Part shown: piece by piece, positions 1 through 8,729 of the stretch
Position numbering within the stretch: position 1 is the first letter of the stretch
Layout of the letters: every line of letters begins with the position of its first letter
From: PVC group bacterium
GTDB taxonomy: Bacteria > Verrucomicrobiota > Kiritimatiellia > CAIKKV01
Length of the DNA: 64,000 bases
Assembly: GCA_945898015.1 (NCBI GenBank)
Contig: CAMDGM010000009.1
Coordinates: 1-64,000, forward strand
Reading direction: 5' to 3'
The notes under the pieces: model-generated
What the model was told of the DNA's origin: nothing
The model's database searches: none
What the model saw: only the letters and a program-made list of their open reading frames with translations
Made by a program: the position numbers and the translations under genes

Positions 1-3000
1 AGGACGGGGCTGCGGCGGGTTGCGCGGTGTGTAGGGATGATGGCGTTTTTGCTGGCGACGGCTGGTTCGGCGTTCGCCGCAGGGCAGGGCGCGCGTCTCC
101 CGGTTGGCGAATTCACCGCCACGCGGTTTGAAAAGCCGCCCGCGATTGATGGCATCGCGGCACCCGGCGAGTGGGACCGCGCTTTCACCACGGAAGGGTT
201 GATTGCGCCGTTTGAGCATCAACTTCAGGAAAGCGTTACGGCCATGAGTCTGGGGTTCGACGCGGACAACCTCTATTTCCTGTTCCGCTGCCGGCGCGGG
301 AATGCAGAATGGAAGCTCTGGAAACGGGCCCGGTCGAATGACGATTACAGTTACGGAGACGCCTCCGTGGAGGTGTGGGTCTCGCCCCCCGCCCTGGTGG
401 CCGAAACCTTCCAGAACGTGATCAACACCTATCCCGCCGTGCTGGATATGAAGATGATTCCCTCCCGCGGGTATACGGCCCAGGGCTGGAAGGGCAATTG
501 GAAGATCGGGGTGAAGGAAACCGAGACGAACTACGTGATCGAAGCCTCCGTGCCGATCAAGGATTTCGGCTTCGACCAGATTCGTAACGGCGACATCTGG
601 CGCTTCATCATGGCCCGCACGGTTCATGGCGCCAAGCCCCGTGCCCAGGCGTCGTGGTCCCTCACGCAGGGCTTTGCCGAGATTCCCCAGCATCCGCCCG
701 TTCATATGATGGACGACGAAGCCGTGCTGCAGCTGGCCGGCACGCATACCTTGTTCACGGGAACATACAACCTCCCGATCGGCGTGGTGGCCGCCCGGAA
801 GAACGGTGTCGACATGGAGGTGGAGGTGCGGTTCCAGCATGGGACGTCGACCTCGGAGACGGATCGGATCGAGAAGAAGCGGGTGTCCGTGAAGGCGGGC
901 GAGCGGCAGGAGGTCGTTTTTTCAGGAGACGTGACGGAATGGACCACGAACGATGCCAAGGGCGTTAAACGCGGCTTTATGACCGTGACCGGCACGAAGG
1001 CGGACGGCGCTCTGATCTTCCGCCAGGGTTTTCCTTATGAAATCAGCGGCTGGGTTCCCCTCGCTCCGGTGAAGCCCGAAAAAGAGCCGCCCCTGGAAGA
1101 GCTGGCGATCACGGCGCAATATGGGCCCGAAACCGAGACGGTCCTCGTCAAGGCGGATATCTTCGATCTGCCCACACGCGAACAAGCGGGTTCGGCCGAG
1201 GCCAAGGTGATCGATGTGGAGTCCGGAAAGATGCTGGCCGCTTTGCCGATGCGACCCTTCTCCGAGTGGTATAGCGGCGCGGAGCTGAAGCTCAAGGAGG
1301 TGGCCATACCGTTGGATGATTTTCGAAAAGTGACCGATTTGCGCGATAAGAACAGGGCCATCCGCGACGCCAATAATGCCCGAAAGGAAGAGGCACTGAA
1401 GAAAAAGGAGCCGGCGCCCAAACCGGACCCGTTGTTGGTTATTCCCCATCCGGCGCCCAAAAAAGTGCAGGTTCTGGTCACGGTCAAGGACAAGTCCGGC
1501 CAGGAATTGAAATCGGCCACGAAGGAATTGGATCTGATCCGATATGCCGCCGAATGGATGAGTAACACGGTCGGTGTGACCGATAAAGTTATTCCACCGT
1601 GGACACCCGTGCAGGTCAAGGGGGGCGATGTCAGCGTCTGGAACCGTACGCTGTCGCTCAACGGGCTCGGAATGGCCAGCCAGGTGATGAACGGGGGATC
1701 GCCCCAGCTGGCGGCGCCCATGCGCCTGGTGGCCGTGCAGGATGGCAAGGAGATCGAAATCCGGTCCGGCGTGCCGACGGTCAAACGGAGCGTGGAGGCG
1801 GAGGTTGACTTGACCGGCGGCACCGAAGCCGCGGGCCTTGCTTTTGCCGCCCGCACGCGTGTGGAGTTTGACGGCTTTGTGAACATTCAGCTTGATGTGG
1901 CGCCGGCCGGAAAAGTCCCCGTCAAGGTGGACAAGCTGTTCCTGGAAATTATTCTGCCCGCCGCCAAGGCGACCCATTATTGCGCTACCGCCGGCGGCTG
2001 GGCGGCGGTGCACGATGCGTTGCCCGATTACTGGTCCAGCCAGAGCACGTCTTCCGGCATGCTCGTGGGCGACTTTGTTCCTTATATCTGGCTGACGGAT
2101 TCCGATAGCGCCTTTCTCTGGTTCGCGGACCACGACAAGGGCTGGAATCACGATCCGGACAAGGCGCTGCCGACGCAGGAACTGATCCGCAAGGATGGCA
2201 AGGTGATCCTGCGGGTGAACTTTTTTGAGATTCCCACCGAGGTGGCGGCCTCCCGAACGATCACCTGGGGCTGGCAGACGTTTCCGTCCCGCCCCTTGAA
2301 GCCCGGCTGGCGCGCGACTTACTGTAACGGGGCCTCGCCGGTGCCGCATACCCGCAACACCTATTTCTGGGCGATGGGCGATTCGGCTGGCACGTGGGCT
2401 TATTACGTCAGCCCGTATCCGTGGCACTATGACTTGTCCAGGAAGTTGCTCGGTGATCCGGATCAGAATCCCAAGCATCGCCCGTGCGTGGGCTCGATTG
2501 CGCATTCGATCGCCCGGTACATGGATTACAATTGGAACGAGTTCAAGGGGCTCGCGGTGGATTGGGGAGTGATTCCCGGAAATCTCGGCGACGGGAATGT
2601 GACCGCCTCCAAGGGGCCGAATGATTTTCGCCTCTGGCACTATCAGAAATGGGTGAAGGACGGCGGCATGCGCGGTTTGTACGTGGACGAGAATTACCTG
2701 GCCTTGGAGGATAACTATCTGACCGGCAATGCCCGCTGGCGGTCGGACGGCCGGTTGCAGCGCGCCTATAATTACGTGGGATTGCGGGATTTCTATAAGC
2801 GCTTGAAGGTCATGTTCCACGAAAACGGCGTCCCGGAGCCGAACCTCTGGCAGCACATTACCTCGGGCGTGGCCTATAATGCGTGGTTTGGCGACATCTT
2901 TTTCGAGGGCGAGAATGTGGAGCCCACGGATCTGAACACCGATTACATTGAGGTGCTGCCCGCCGGCCGGCTGCGCGCGATCGGCAGCGCCACGTGTTCC

Positions 3001-4023
3001 GGCGGCGCCATGACCATGATGTGCCAGTCGATGCGCCACCGCACGCAGTGGTGGGAAAAGCACACGCATCAGTTCCTGGGCTGGGTGATGGCGCATGACA
3101 TCCTGCCCGAGCAAAGCGTGCTTTATCCGCACCTGGCCGAAGCCGCTCATCTGTGGGCGGATCAGGTTACGTTTCTGCCCTATTGGAAACCCAGTCCGTT
3201 TACGGTTAAGCAGGATGGATGCCTGGTTTCGGCCCATCAGGCAGATGGCCGGACCATTCTCTGGATCGTCAACACCAGCCGCAAGGATGTGGATGTGGCC
3301 GTGGCCATCGATTGGGCGGCGGCCGGAATCAACCGGGCTCAGATGAGTGCGGTTGACGCGGAAACCGGCCTGCCGGTTATCCTGACGGACAAGGGGTTGA
3401 CGATGCCCGTCCTGCAGCGCGACTTTGCGGCCGTTCTTTTTGCCCCGCGCCAGCCCGACGGCGCCACGTTCAGCGCCTCCTTTGACAAGGGCATGGAGGC
3501 TGACTTTGCGCTTTATTGCGGCGTGATGGAGCAGGGACGGCGTGACGTGATGCTGGAGCCGGTATTGGATGGCAAGGGCGGGAAGGCCCTGGTGACGACG
3601 AATGGCATCGTTACCATCCGGTCTTTCCTTCAGCTCGGCGACGCCGAAGGCCGCCTGGCCATGCGCGTGCAGCTGGGAGAAAAGCGGAACGGGCGGGTGC
3701 TCAAGCTGGGGCCGTTGCTGGTAGATATGAAACAGGGCAAAGAGAATCAATTGATTCTGGCGATCGAGCCGACGGTGAAAAAAGGATCCGACGGCGTGTC
3801 GGCGATGGCCGCCCTGCCAGAGGCGGGCTGGCATAACCTGGTCGTTTCCTGGAAGGCCGGGCGTACGGTGTTGAGTGTGGACGGCAAGGAGATTGCCGAG
3901 GTTGCCGGGCGTCCGTTCGGTTTGGCCGGCAAGGAGCCGGGCAAGTTGGCGCCGCTGGAGATCGGCGGCCGCGGCGGCCTGCTGGCCGTGGATGACATCC
4001 GCCTGTACCGGAAAGCTGAGTAG
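1..4023 (+). CDS. Large secreted glycoside-hydrolase-like protein with C-terminal LamG domain (5' end probably outside window)
   Basis: A very large exported protein, probably acting on polysaccharide outside the cytoplasm. The first ATG is at 37, but the frame is open to base 1 and reads RTGLRRVARCVG just before MMAFLLATAGSAFAA. This is a basic n-region followed by a hydrophobic core and an Ala-X-Ala site, so the real start is probably upstream of the window. Counted from base 37, residues about 25-230 resemble a family 9 carbohydrate-binding module (PAIDGIAAPGEWDRA). The middle is a beta-rich domain and a barrel-like region with the motif GLYVDENY (Asp884-Glu885). Residues about 1130-1328 are a LamG/concanavalin-like fold (WHNLVVSWKAG). 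The protein at 8726-12859 shares the core, including the YxDExY motif. The closest known type is the GH123/DUF6067-like group, but I cannot fix the family or substrate. It heads a run of five more genes. Confidence 0.75.
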   Translation, partial: RTGLRRVARCVGMMAFLLATAGSAFAAGQGARLPVGEFTATRFEKPPAIDGIAAPGEWDRAFTTEGLIAPFEHQLQESVTAMSLGFDADNLYFLFRCRRGNAEWKLWKRARSNDDYSYGDASVEVWVSPPALVAETFQNVINTYPAVLDMKMIPSRGYTAQGWKGNWKIGVKETETNYVIEASVPIKDFGFDQIRNGDIWRFIMARTVHGAKPRAQASWSLTQGFAEIPQHPPVHMMDDEAVLQLAGTHTLFTGTYNLPIGVVAARKNGVDMEVEVRFQHGTSTSETDRIEKKRVSVKAGERQEVVFSGDVTEWTTNDAKGVKRGFMTVTGTKADGALIFRQGFPYEISGWVPLAPVKPEKEPPLEELAITAQYGPETETVLVKADIFDLPTREQAGSAEAKVIDVESGKMLAALPMRPFSEWYSGAELKLKEVAIPLDDFRKVTDLRDKNRAIRDANNARKEEALKKKEPAPKPDPLLVIPHPAPKKVQVLVTVKDKSGQELKSATKELDLIRYAAEWMSNTVGVTDKVIPPWTPVQVKGGDVSVWNRTLSLNGLGMASQVMNGGSPQLAAPMRLVAVQDGKEIEIRSGVPTVKRSVEAEVDLTGGTEAAGLAFAARTRVEFDGFVNIQLDVAPAGKVPVKVDKLFLEIILPAAKATHYCATAGGWAAVHDALPDYWSSQSTSSGMLVGDFVPYIWLTDSDSAFLWFADHDKGWNHDPDKALPTQELIRKDGKVILRVNFFEIPTEVAASRTITWGWQTFPSRPLKPGWRATYCNGASPVPHTRNTYFWAMGDSAGTWAYYVSPYPWHYDLSRKLLGDPDQNPKHRPCVGSIAHSIARYMDYNWNEFKGLAVDWGVIPGNLGDGNVTASKGPNDFRLWHYQKWVKDGGMRGLYVDENYLALEDNYLTGNARWRSDGRLQRAYNYVGLRDFYKRLKVMFHENGVPEPNLWQHITSGVAYNAWFGDIFFEGENVEPTDLNTDYIEVLPAGRLRAIGSATCSGGAMTMMCQSMRHRTQWWEKHTHQFLGWVMAHDILPEQSVLYPHLAEAAHLWADQVTFLPYWKPSPFTVKQDGCLVSAHQADGRTILWIVNTSRKDVDVAVAIDWAAAGINRAQMSAVDAETGLPVILTDKGLTMPVLQRDFAAVLFAPRQPDGATFSASFDKGMEADFALYCGVMEQGRRDVMLEPVLDGKGGKALVTTNGIVTIRSFLQLGDAEGRLAMRVQLGEKRNGRVLKLGPLLVDMKQGKENQLILAIEPTVKKGSDGVSAMAALPEAGWHNLVVSWKAGRTVLSVDGKEIAEVAGRPFGLAGKEPGKLAPLEIGGRGGLLAVDDIRLYRKAE

Positions 4024-4027
4024 CGGA

Positions 4028-5455
4028 ATGGTCAAACCAGGGCATACGGACAAGGAAGGCGCACCGCCGATACCCGATGTGGTTGTCATCGGAGGCGGGC
4101 CCTCTGGCATCATGTCCGCCGTCGCGGCGGCGCGGCGGGGCGCACGGGTTTTGCTGGTGGAGCAATACGGCTGCCTCGGCGGCGCATTGACGGTCATGGG
4201 CGTTCACCCCATGATGACCTTCCACAACAAGGCTGGGCGGCAATTGATTGGGGGCCTGGCGCAGGAACTGGTGGACCGCCTGGTTGCCAGGGGCGCCAGC
4301 CCGGGCCATATTCCTGATTCCATCACTTACAACAGCACGGTCACGCCTTTTGATTCCGAGATGCTGAAGGTCGTCCTGGATGAAATGGCCGCCGAGGCGG
4401 GCGTTGACGTTTTATTCCACGCGATGCTGGCGGGTGTGGAAAAGGCGGGTGATCGGCTTGCCGCCACGACGGTTGCCACCCGGCGCGGCTTGACTCGCGT
4501 GGAAGGCCGGGTGTTTATCGACGCCACCGGCGATGCGGATCTGGCGGCACTGTCGGGCGTGCCGTGTGTGTGGGGCCGGGGGGATGGCGTCTGCCAGCCG
4601 ATGACGATGAATTTCAAGCTTGCGAATGTGGATATGGCCGGTGTGCGCGCCTATGCCCATGCGCATCCGGAGGAGTTCTGGTTCAGGGACGGGCCTGAGG
4701 CGGGGCTGGCCGAGCTTGACCGGACCCCGCGCGTTAGCCTGGGTGGCTACCGGTTGACGTGGCAGGCGGCAAAGGCGCGCGGCGAAGTGGATGTCCCGCG
4801 CGAAGATATTCTGTTTTTTGAAACGGCGACGCCCGGTGTCGTGGTGGTCAATACGACGCGCGTCCAGGGGCTGGACCCCACCGATCCGGTGGCGCTGAGT
4901 CGGGCGGAAATGATCGGGCGCAAGCAGGTTCATCAGGTGTATGTGTTCCTTCGGGCCCGCTGCGCCGGCTTCGGGAGCGCGCTGCTCATGGATACCCCTT
5001 CCCAGATCGGCGTGCGCGAGGGGCGGCATCCGCAGGGATTGCATGTGTTGACGGCGGATGAGTTGGTCGATGAGGTGCGGTTTCCGGATCCGGTGGCCCA
5101 GGCCGGGTATCCAGTCGACATCCATGCTCCGAAAGCGGGCATGGCTGGCTGCAACCGGTTCTTGCGGTCCGCCGGCGCCTACCAGATTCCGATGCGCAGT
5201 CTGCAGGTCGGGGCACCCCGCAATTTGATTTTGGCGGGACGCGCGATCAGTGCCACGCATGAGGCGGCGGCGGCCATTCGAGTGACGCCGATCGCCATGG
5301 CGATCGGCCAGGCGGCGGGAACGCTTGCCTCGTTTGCGGCTAACGATTGTGATGCGACGACCGTGCCGTATGGCCCGGTGCGTGATAGTCTTGAACAACA
5401 AGGTGCGCTGCTGCCTTCGGGCAACGGCAAAGGGGATAGATACGAAGATGAATAA
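4028..5455 (+). CDS. FAD-dependent oxidoreductase (FAD_oxidored family)
   Basis: A 475-residue flavoprotein. The N-terminus holds a Rossmann dinucleotide-binding motif, VVVIGGGPSGIMSAVAAARR, followed by an acidic end of strand two (LLVEQYG) and the CLGG segment typical of the FAD_oxidored family. The C-terminus has the second FAD-contact region (NLILAGRAISATHEAAAAIR). I chose ATG 4028, four bases after the previous stop. An open frame continues upstream to 3875 but only overlaps the preceding gene. The last 8 bases overlap the next gene, so translation is probably coupled. Enzymes of this family are common in PVC-group sugar clusters, where they may oxidise sugars or sugar acids. The substrate cannot be read from the sequence. 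Confidence 0.85.
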   Translation: MVKPGHTDKEGAPPIPDVVVIGGGPSGIMSAVAAARRGARVLLVEQYGCLGGALTVMGVHPMMTFHNKAGRQLIGGLAQELVDRLVARGASPGHIPDSITYNSTVTPFDSEMLKVVLDEMAAEAGVDVLFHAMLAGVEKAGDRLAATTVATRRGLTRVEGRVFIDATGDADLAALSGVPCVWGRGDGVCQPMTMNFKLANVDMAGVRAYAHAHPEEFWFRDGPEAGLAELDRTPRVSLGGYRLTWQAAKARGEVDVPREDILFFETATPGVVVVNTTRVQGLDPTDPVALSRAEMIGRKQVHQVYVFLRARCAGFGSALLMDTPSQIGVREGRHPQGLHVLTADELVDEVRFPDPVAQAGYPVDIHAPKAGMAGCNRFLRSAGAYQIPMRSLQVGAPRNLILAGRAISATHEAAAAIRVTPIAMAIGQAAGTLASFAANDCDATTVPYGPVRDSLEQQGALLPSGNGKGDRYEDE

Positions 5456-7388
5456 TAATGAGTTCTCATTGCAATTGCAGATGGATCCCGCGAGCGGACA
5501 GATTCGGTCGCTTCGCGATTCCGCGGCGGATGTCGAAATCCTGCGCTACGAGCCGGGCTCGGAGTTGGAGCTGAACGATCATCCGTTGGTGACCCGGCTT
5601 GTCAAGACCGCCGAAAAAGATGGCGAGCATATCTCGTATCTGGAAGCTCGTGTGAGCGCCGCCTATGGCGCGGGCGGAACACTTCGAATCCGGCGCGTGA
5701 TGACCCGCGGGGGCTTTCATCTGCACACCGGCAAGCCGGGCTCCCTGCATATCCGCTATGATCTGTGCCGCGTGCCCCACACCGAGCCCGGTGAAGCCTT
5801 GGATTACATCTGGCAGCCCGAGATTGAAGCGCCTATGCGGCTGGACACGCTTTCCGTATTGAGCGCGCCCGCTCTCTGGTTCGGGGAGAAGACCCGCATG
5901 CGGGCCATGGCCATAGGCGGTTCGGGGCCCCGCGAGCACGTTAGCCTTGAGGACGGGCCGGTGGCGGAGGTTGTCACGGCGCTGCAAACCGGATTCCGCA
6001 CGGTTTTCCCGGGTCAGCAGACAGTCAACGGCGCGCTCTATTACCATCCTGCCGACGAACGCTTTGTCTGGGTTGTCGCCCGCCGTCCGCAGACTGGCGG
6101 CCGGATCCAGTTTGGCGCCAAGCGGCAGGCGTTCCGCTTCGATTATTTCACGCCTATGAATCTCCAGGACGAGTGGACGACGCCCGCCATCTCGCTCTTT
6201 TGGGGAAAGGGGCTGGCGAATGCCGACCGGATTCTGGCCGAGCAATTTGACCGGTTCGAAGAGCCGCCCGCCTGGTGGTTCAACACCAGCTGGTTCTGGC
6301 TGCACCCCGGCTGGCAGCAGGGGCGGGCGAGCTTCGAGACCATGGGGCGCGGGGCCGAAATCCTGATGGACGAGTGCGGCGTCAACGGCTTTGGCCTCTT
6401 CCACCACGATGTGCCCTGGAGCGGGAACGATTGCGATGTGGGGTCGCCCCAGCCGAGCCCCGGACTGGGGGGCGATTCGGCCCTGAAGCGCGCGGTCGAG
6501 CGGATCCGCAACAAGGGTGGCCATACGTATACCTGGCTCAGCCGGCACGGGCATCGCGCCGAGACGGCGGGGTGGCGCGACAGCTGGGGAGTCAAGGGCG
6601 TGGACGGACGGAACATCCGGCTCCGCAATCCGCCCGATGGCGGCGTCCAGATCGACATCATCAACTGCGCCGACCCCTCGTTCCAGGAGTACATCACGCG
6701 ATGGATCGAATATTACGTGAAACAGCTCGGCATTAACGGCCTGTTCTGGGATTCTGGGTTCCAGGCCATTCCGCCCGATTTTGGGAATAAATCATATTTG
6801 CGCTGGCCGGGTGAGGCCTCCGCGCTGGCTCTTGAGTTTTACGAGCGCATGTACCGGTTCGGGCGGTCGCTGAGCGACGACTTCTTCATGTGGGCGGAAG
6901 GTATCGGCACGGATGCGCCGATGAACGCCTTTGCCGTGGACAATAAGGGCCCCCTGGCCAGCCCGGGTCATGCGCTGATGCGGCGGATTTCCCACCTGGG
7001 TCCGAAGCGGCTGGTCTGGCGCTCGGCCTGGGCGCACGATCTCGGGTCCGGCTTCCCGTTCATCACGCCGTTCAGCGATATTGGCTGGAATCCGGCCGAG
7101 GAAAGCTACCGTCAGGCGGCGGCGGATCCCATGAATCGCTGGATCTGCAAGACGGTGCGGGATCGCGGCGTGAGGCAGGCCATCGGGCTGGCCGACGGCG
7201 TCAGCCTGCTCGATGAGTTCGTGGTCGCCTGCCCGGGGATAATCGGCCCGGTGGGCGTTCCCGTGGACGTTTGCCGAGGCAAAACGCTGGAGCACGTGAT
7301 CAGCGGAACCGTGGTCAAGGGTCGCCAGGCGGGCGGGACGACCCTTTTCGATCTTCCGGAGAGCGGCGCCTACCGCATGCAGGACTAG
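5448..7388 (+). CDS. Melibiase-like (alpha-galactosidase-type barrel) glycoside hydrolase, putative
   Basis: A 646-residue protein without an evident signal peptide. I chose ATG 5448 (MNNNEFSLQLQMD), which overlaps the upstream gene by 8 bases. The upstream extension to 5325 is a shadow of that gene. Residues about 1-260 are a beta-sandwich like the N-terminal supersandwich of GH36-type enzymes. From about 270 a TIM-barrel-like region runs through WWFNTSWFWLHPGW, GVNGFGLFHHDVPW and GINGLFWDSGF. The Asp in FWDSG lies where retaining alpha-galactosidase-like enzymes carry a catalytic acid, but I cannot confirm the assignment. A short beta domain ends the protein. Its place in the operon suggests it handles glycan fragments inside the cell or the periplasm. 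Confidence 0.6.
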   Translation: MNNNEFSLQLQMDPASGQIRSLRDSAADVEILRYEPGSELELNDHPLVTRLVKTAEKDGEHISYLEARVSAAYGAGGTLRIRRVMTRGGFHLHTGKPGSLHIRYDLCRVPHTEPGEALDYIWQPEIEAPMRLDTLSVLSAPALWFGEKTRMRAMAIGGSGPREHVSLEDGPVAEVVTALQTGFRTVFPGQQTVNGALYYHPADERFVWVVARRPQTGGRIQFGAKRQAFRFDYFTPMNLQDEWTTPAISLFWGKGLANADRILAEQFDRFEEPPAWWFNTSWFWLHPGWQQGRASFETMGRGAEILMDECGVNGFGLFHHDVPWSGNDCDVGSPQPSPGLGGDSALKRAVERIRNKGGHTYTWLSRHGHRAETAGWRDSWGVKGVDGRNIRLRNPPDGGVQIDIINCADPSFQEYITRWIEYYVKQLGINGLFWDSGFQAIPPDFGNKSYLRWPGEASALALEFYERMYRFGRSLSDDFFMWAEGIGTDAPMNAFAVDNKGPLASPGHALMRRISHLGPKRLVWRSAWAHDLGSGFPFITPFSDIGWNPAEESYRQAAADPMNRWICKTVRDRGVRQAIGLADGVSLLDEFVVACPGIIGPVGVPVDVCRGKTLEHVISGTVVKGRQAGGTTLFDLPESGAYRMQD

Positions 7389-7412
7389 CGCTTCAATAGA
7401 GGGAGAGGGGAT

Positions 7413-8729
7413 ATGCACGATGTGATGAACTTGCCGCGCATGGAGTTTCCAAAAGGATTCCTTTGGGGCTCCAGCACCTCGGCCTACCAGATTGAGGGGG
7501 ACTGTCCCCATAATGACTGGGATCGAGGCGCCCGCGAAGGTCGCTGGAAGGAAGCCTGCGGGAAGGCCTGCAACCACTATGCGTTGTACAAGGAGGATGT
7601 GGAGCTGATCCGCAGCCTGGGCCACCCGGCTTACCGGTTCAGCATCGAGTGGTCGAGAGTCGAGCCGGAGGAGGGGCGCTTCGACGCTGCCGCCACGGAG
7701 CATTACGTGGACTTGTGCCGCCGCCTGACGGCCGCCGGCATCCAGCCGTGGGTGACCCTTTTTCACTTCACGAACCCGATCTGGTTTGCCGACAAGGGCG
7801 AGTGGAACAAGGAGGAGAACATTGGCTGTTTTCTCCGGTTCGTTGAGTATATCGTCCCTAAAATAGCACCCTATGCGGAGGGCTGGGCGCCAATCAACGA
7901 ATACAATTTCTACAGCGGGGCGCCCAATCAGCCGGAGGATCACCGGCGGCTGGCGAACTATGCCTTCAACGTCCTTCTGGCCGACGCGGGCGCCTATGAC
8001 ATCATCAAGGCCCACTCGGCAAAGCCTTGCGGTTCCCCGATGGCTTACCTGACGCTTCAGCCGTTTCGCCCCCATGATCCGTTCGATCAGGCGATGACGG
8101 ATTATGCGGACTGGGTGGCCAATGGCTGGTATTATCACGCCATCCGAACCGGCGAACTGGTCTATCCGTTCACCGATGCCCGGTATTGTCCGCAGGTCAA
8201 GGGGCGCGCGGATTTCTGGGGCGTTAACATCTATGCCCGCGATCTGGTGGACAGCCGCCGGAAGGCGTGCCGGGCGGACGGCCGCTATCCGCACCGGGCG
8301 CTGAGGCTGGTCCAGTCGGCGGAGAAGCCCTGGGAGTTTTCTCCCGATGAGCTCATGGCCAATCTCTGCCGGCTGAAGGACAAGCCGGTTTATATCACCG
8401 AAAACGGGCTGGCGACGGACGATGACCGTTTCCGCATCGTTTATATGGCCCTTCACCTGGCGGCGATCCGGCAGGCGATGGACTTCGGCGTGGACCTTCG
8501 CAGCTATTTTCACTGGTCGCTTTTCGACAATTACGAGTGGGGGAGCTTCGACCCGAAGTACGGGCTGGTGGGCTTCGATAAAAAGACCTTTGCGCGCCAG
8601 CCAAAGCCCAGCGCCTGGTTTTACAAGGACGTGATCGCTGCGAATGGTGTTTCAGGGGATCTGGTGCGAAAGCACCTCGCGGATGTTCCCTCGATGCCGG
8701 TTGCCTGCCATAGACAGGGCCCATCATGA
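7413..8729 (+). CDS. Glycoside hydrolase family 1 (beta-glucosidase-like)
   Basis: A 438-residue retaining beta-glycosidase of family GH1, cytoplasmic because there is no signal peptide. The usual N-terminal motif FPKGFLWGSSTSAYQIEG is present, along with RFSIEWSRVEP, the acid/base Glu163 in PINEYN and the nucleophile Glu330 in YITENG. The acid/base site reads NEY where most GH1 enzymes have NEP. A strong ribosome-binding site (GGGAGAGGGG, 7401-7410) sits two bases before ATG 7413. It probably cleaves beta-linked disaccharides or glycosides produced by the other enzymes of the operon. Its stop overlaps the start of the next gene as ATGA. The family is secure; the sugar specificity is not known. 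Confidence 0.93.
   Translation: MHDVMNLPRMEFPKGFLWGSSTSAYQIEGDCPHNDWDRGAREGRWKEACGKACNHYALYKEDVELIRSLGHPAYRFSIEWSRVEPEEGRFDAAATEHYVDLCRRLTAAGIQPWVTLFHFTNPIWFADKGEWNKEENIGCFLRFVEYIVPKIAPYAEGWAPINEYNFYSGAPNQPEDHRRLANYAFNVLLADAGAYDIIKAHSAKPCGSPMAYLTLQPFRPHDPFDQAMTDYADWVANGWYYHAIRTGELVYPFTDARYCPQVKGRADFWGVNIYARDLVDSRRKACRADGRYPHRALRLVQSAEKPWEFSPDELMANLCRLKDKPVYITENGLATDDDRFRIVYMALHLAAIRQAMDFGVDLRSYFHWSLFDNYEWGSFDPKYGLVGFDKKTFARQPKPSAWFYKDVIAANGVSGDLVRKHLADVPSMPVACHRQGPS

Noticed and set aside
922..4197. Long minus-strand open frame of 1091 codons
   Set aside because: It is antisense to the large secreted protein and the FAD gene, has no recognisable domain, and the high GC content explains the lack of stops.
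6792..8513. Minus-strand open frame of 573 codons
   Set aside because: Antisense to the barrel protein and GH1, both of which have clear catalytic motifs. No motif seen in this frame.
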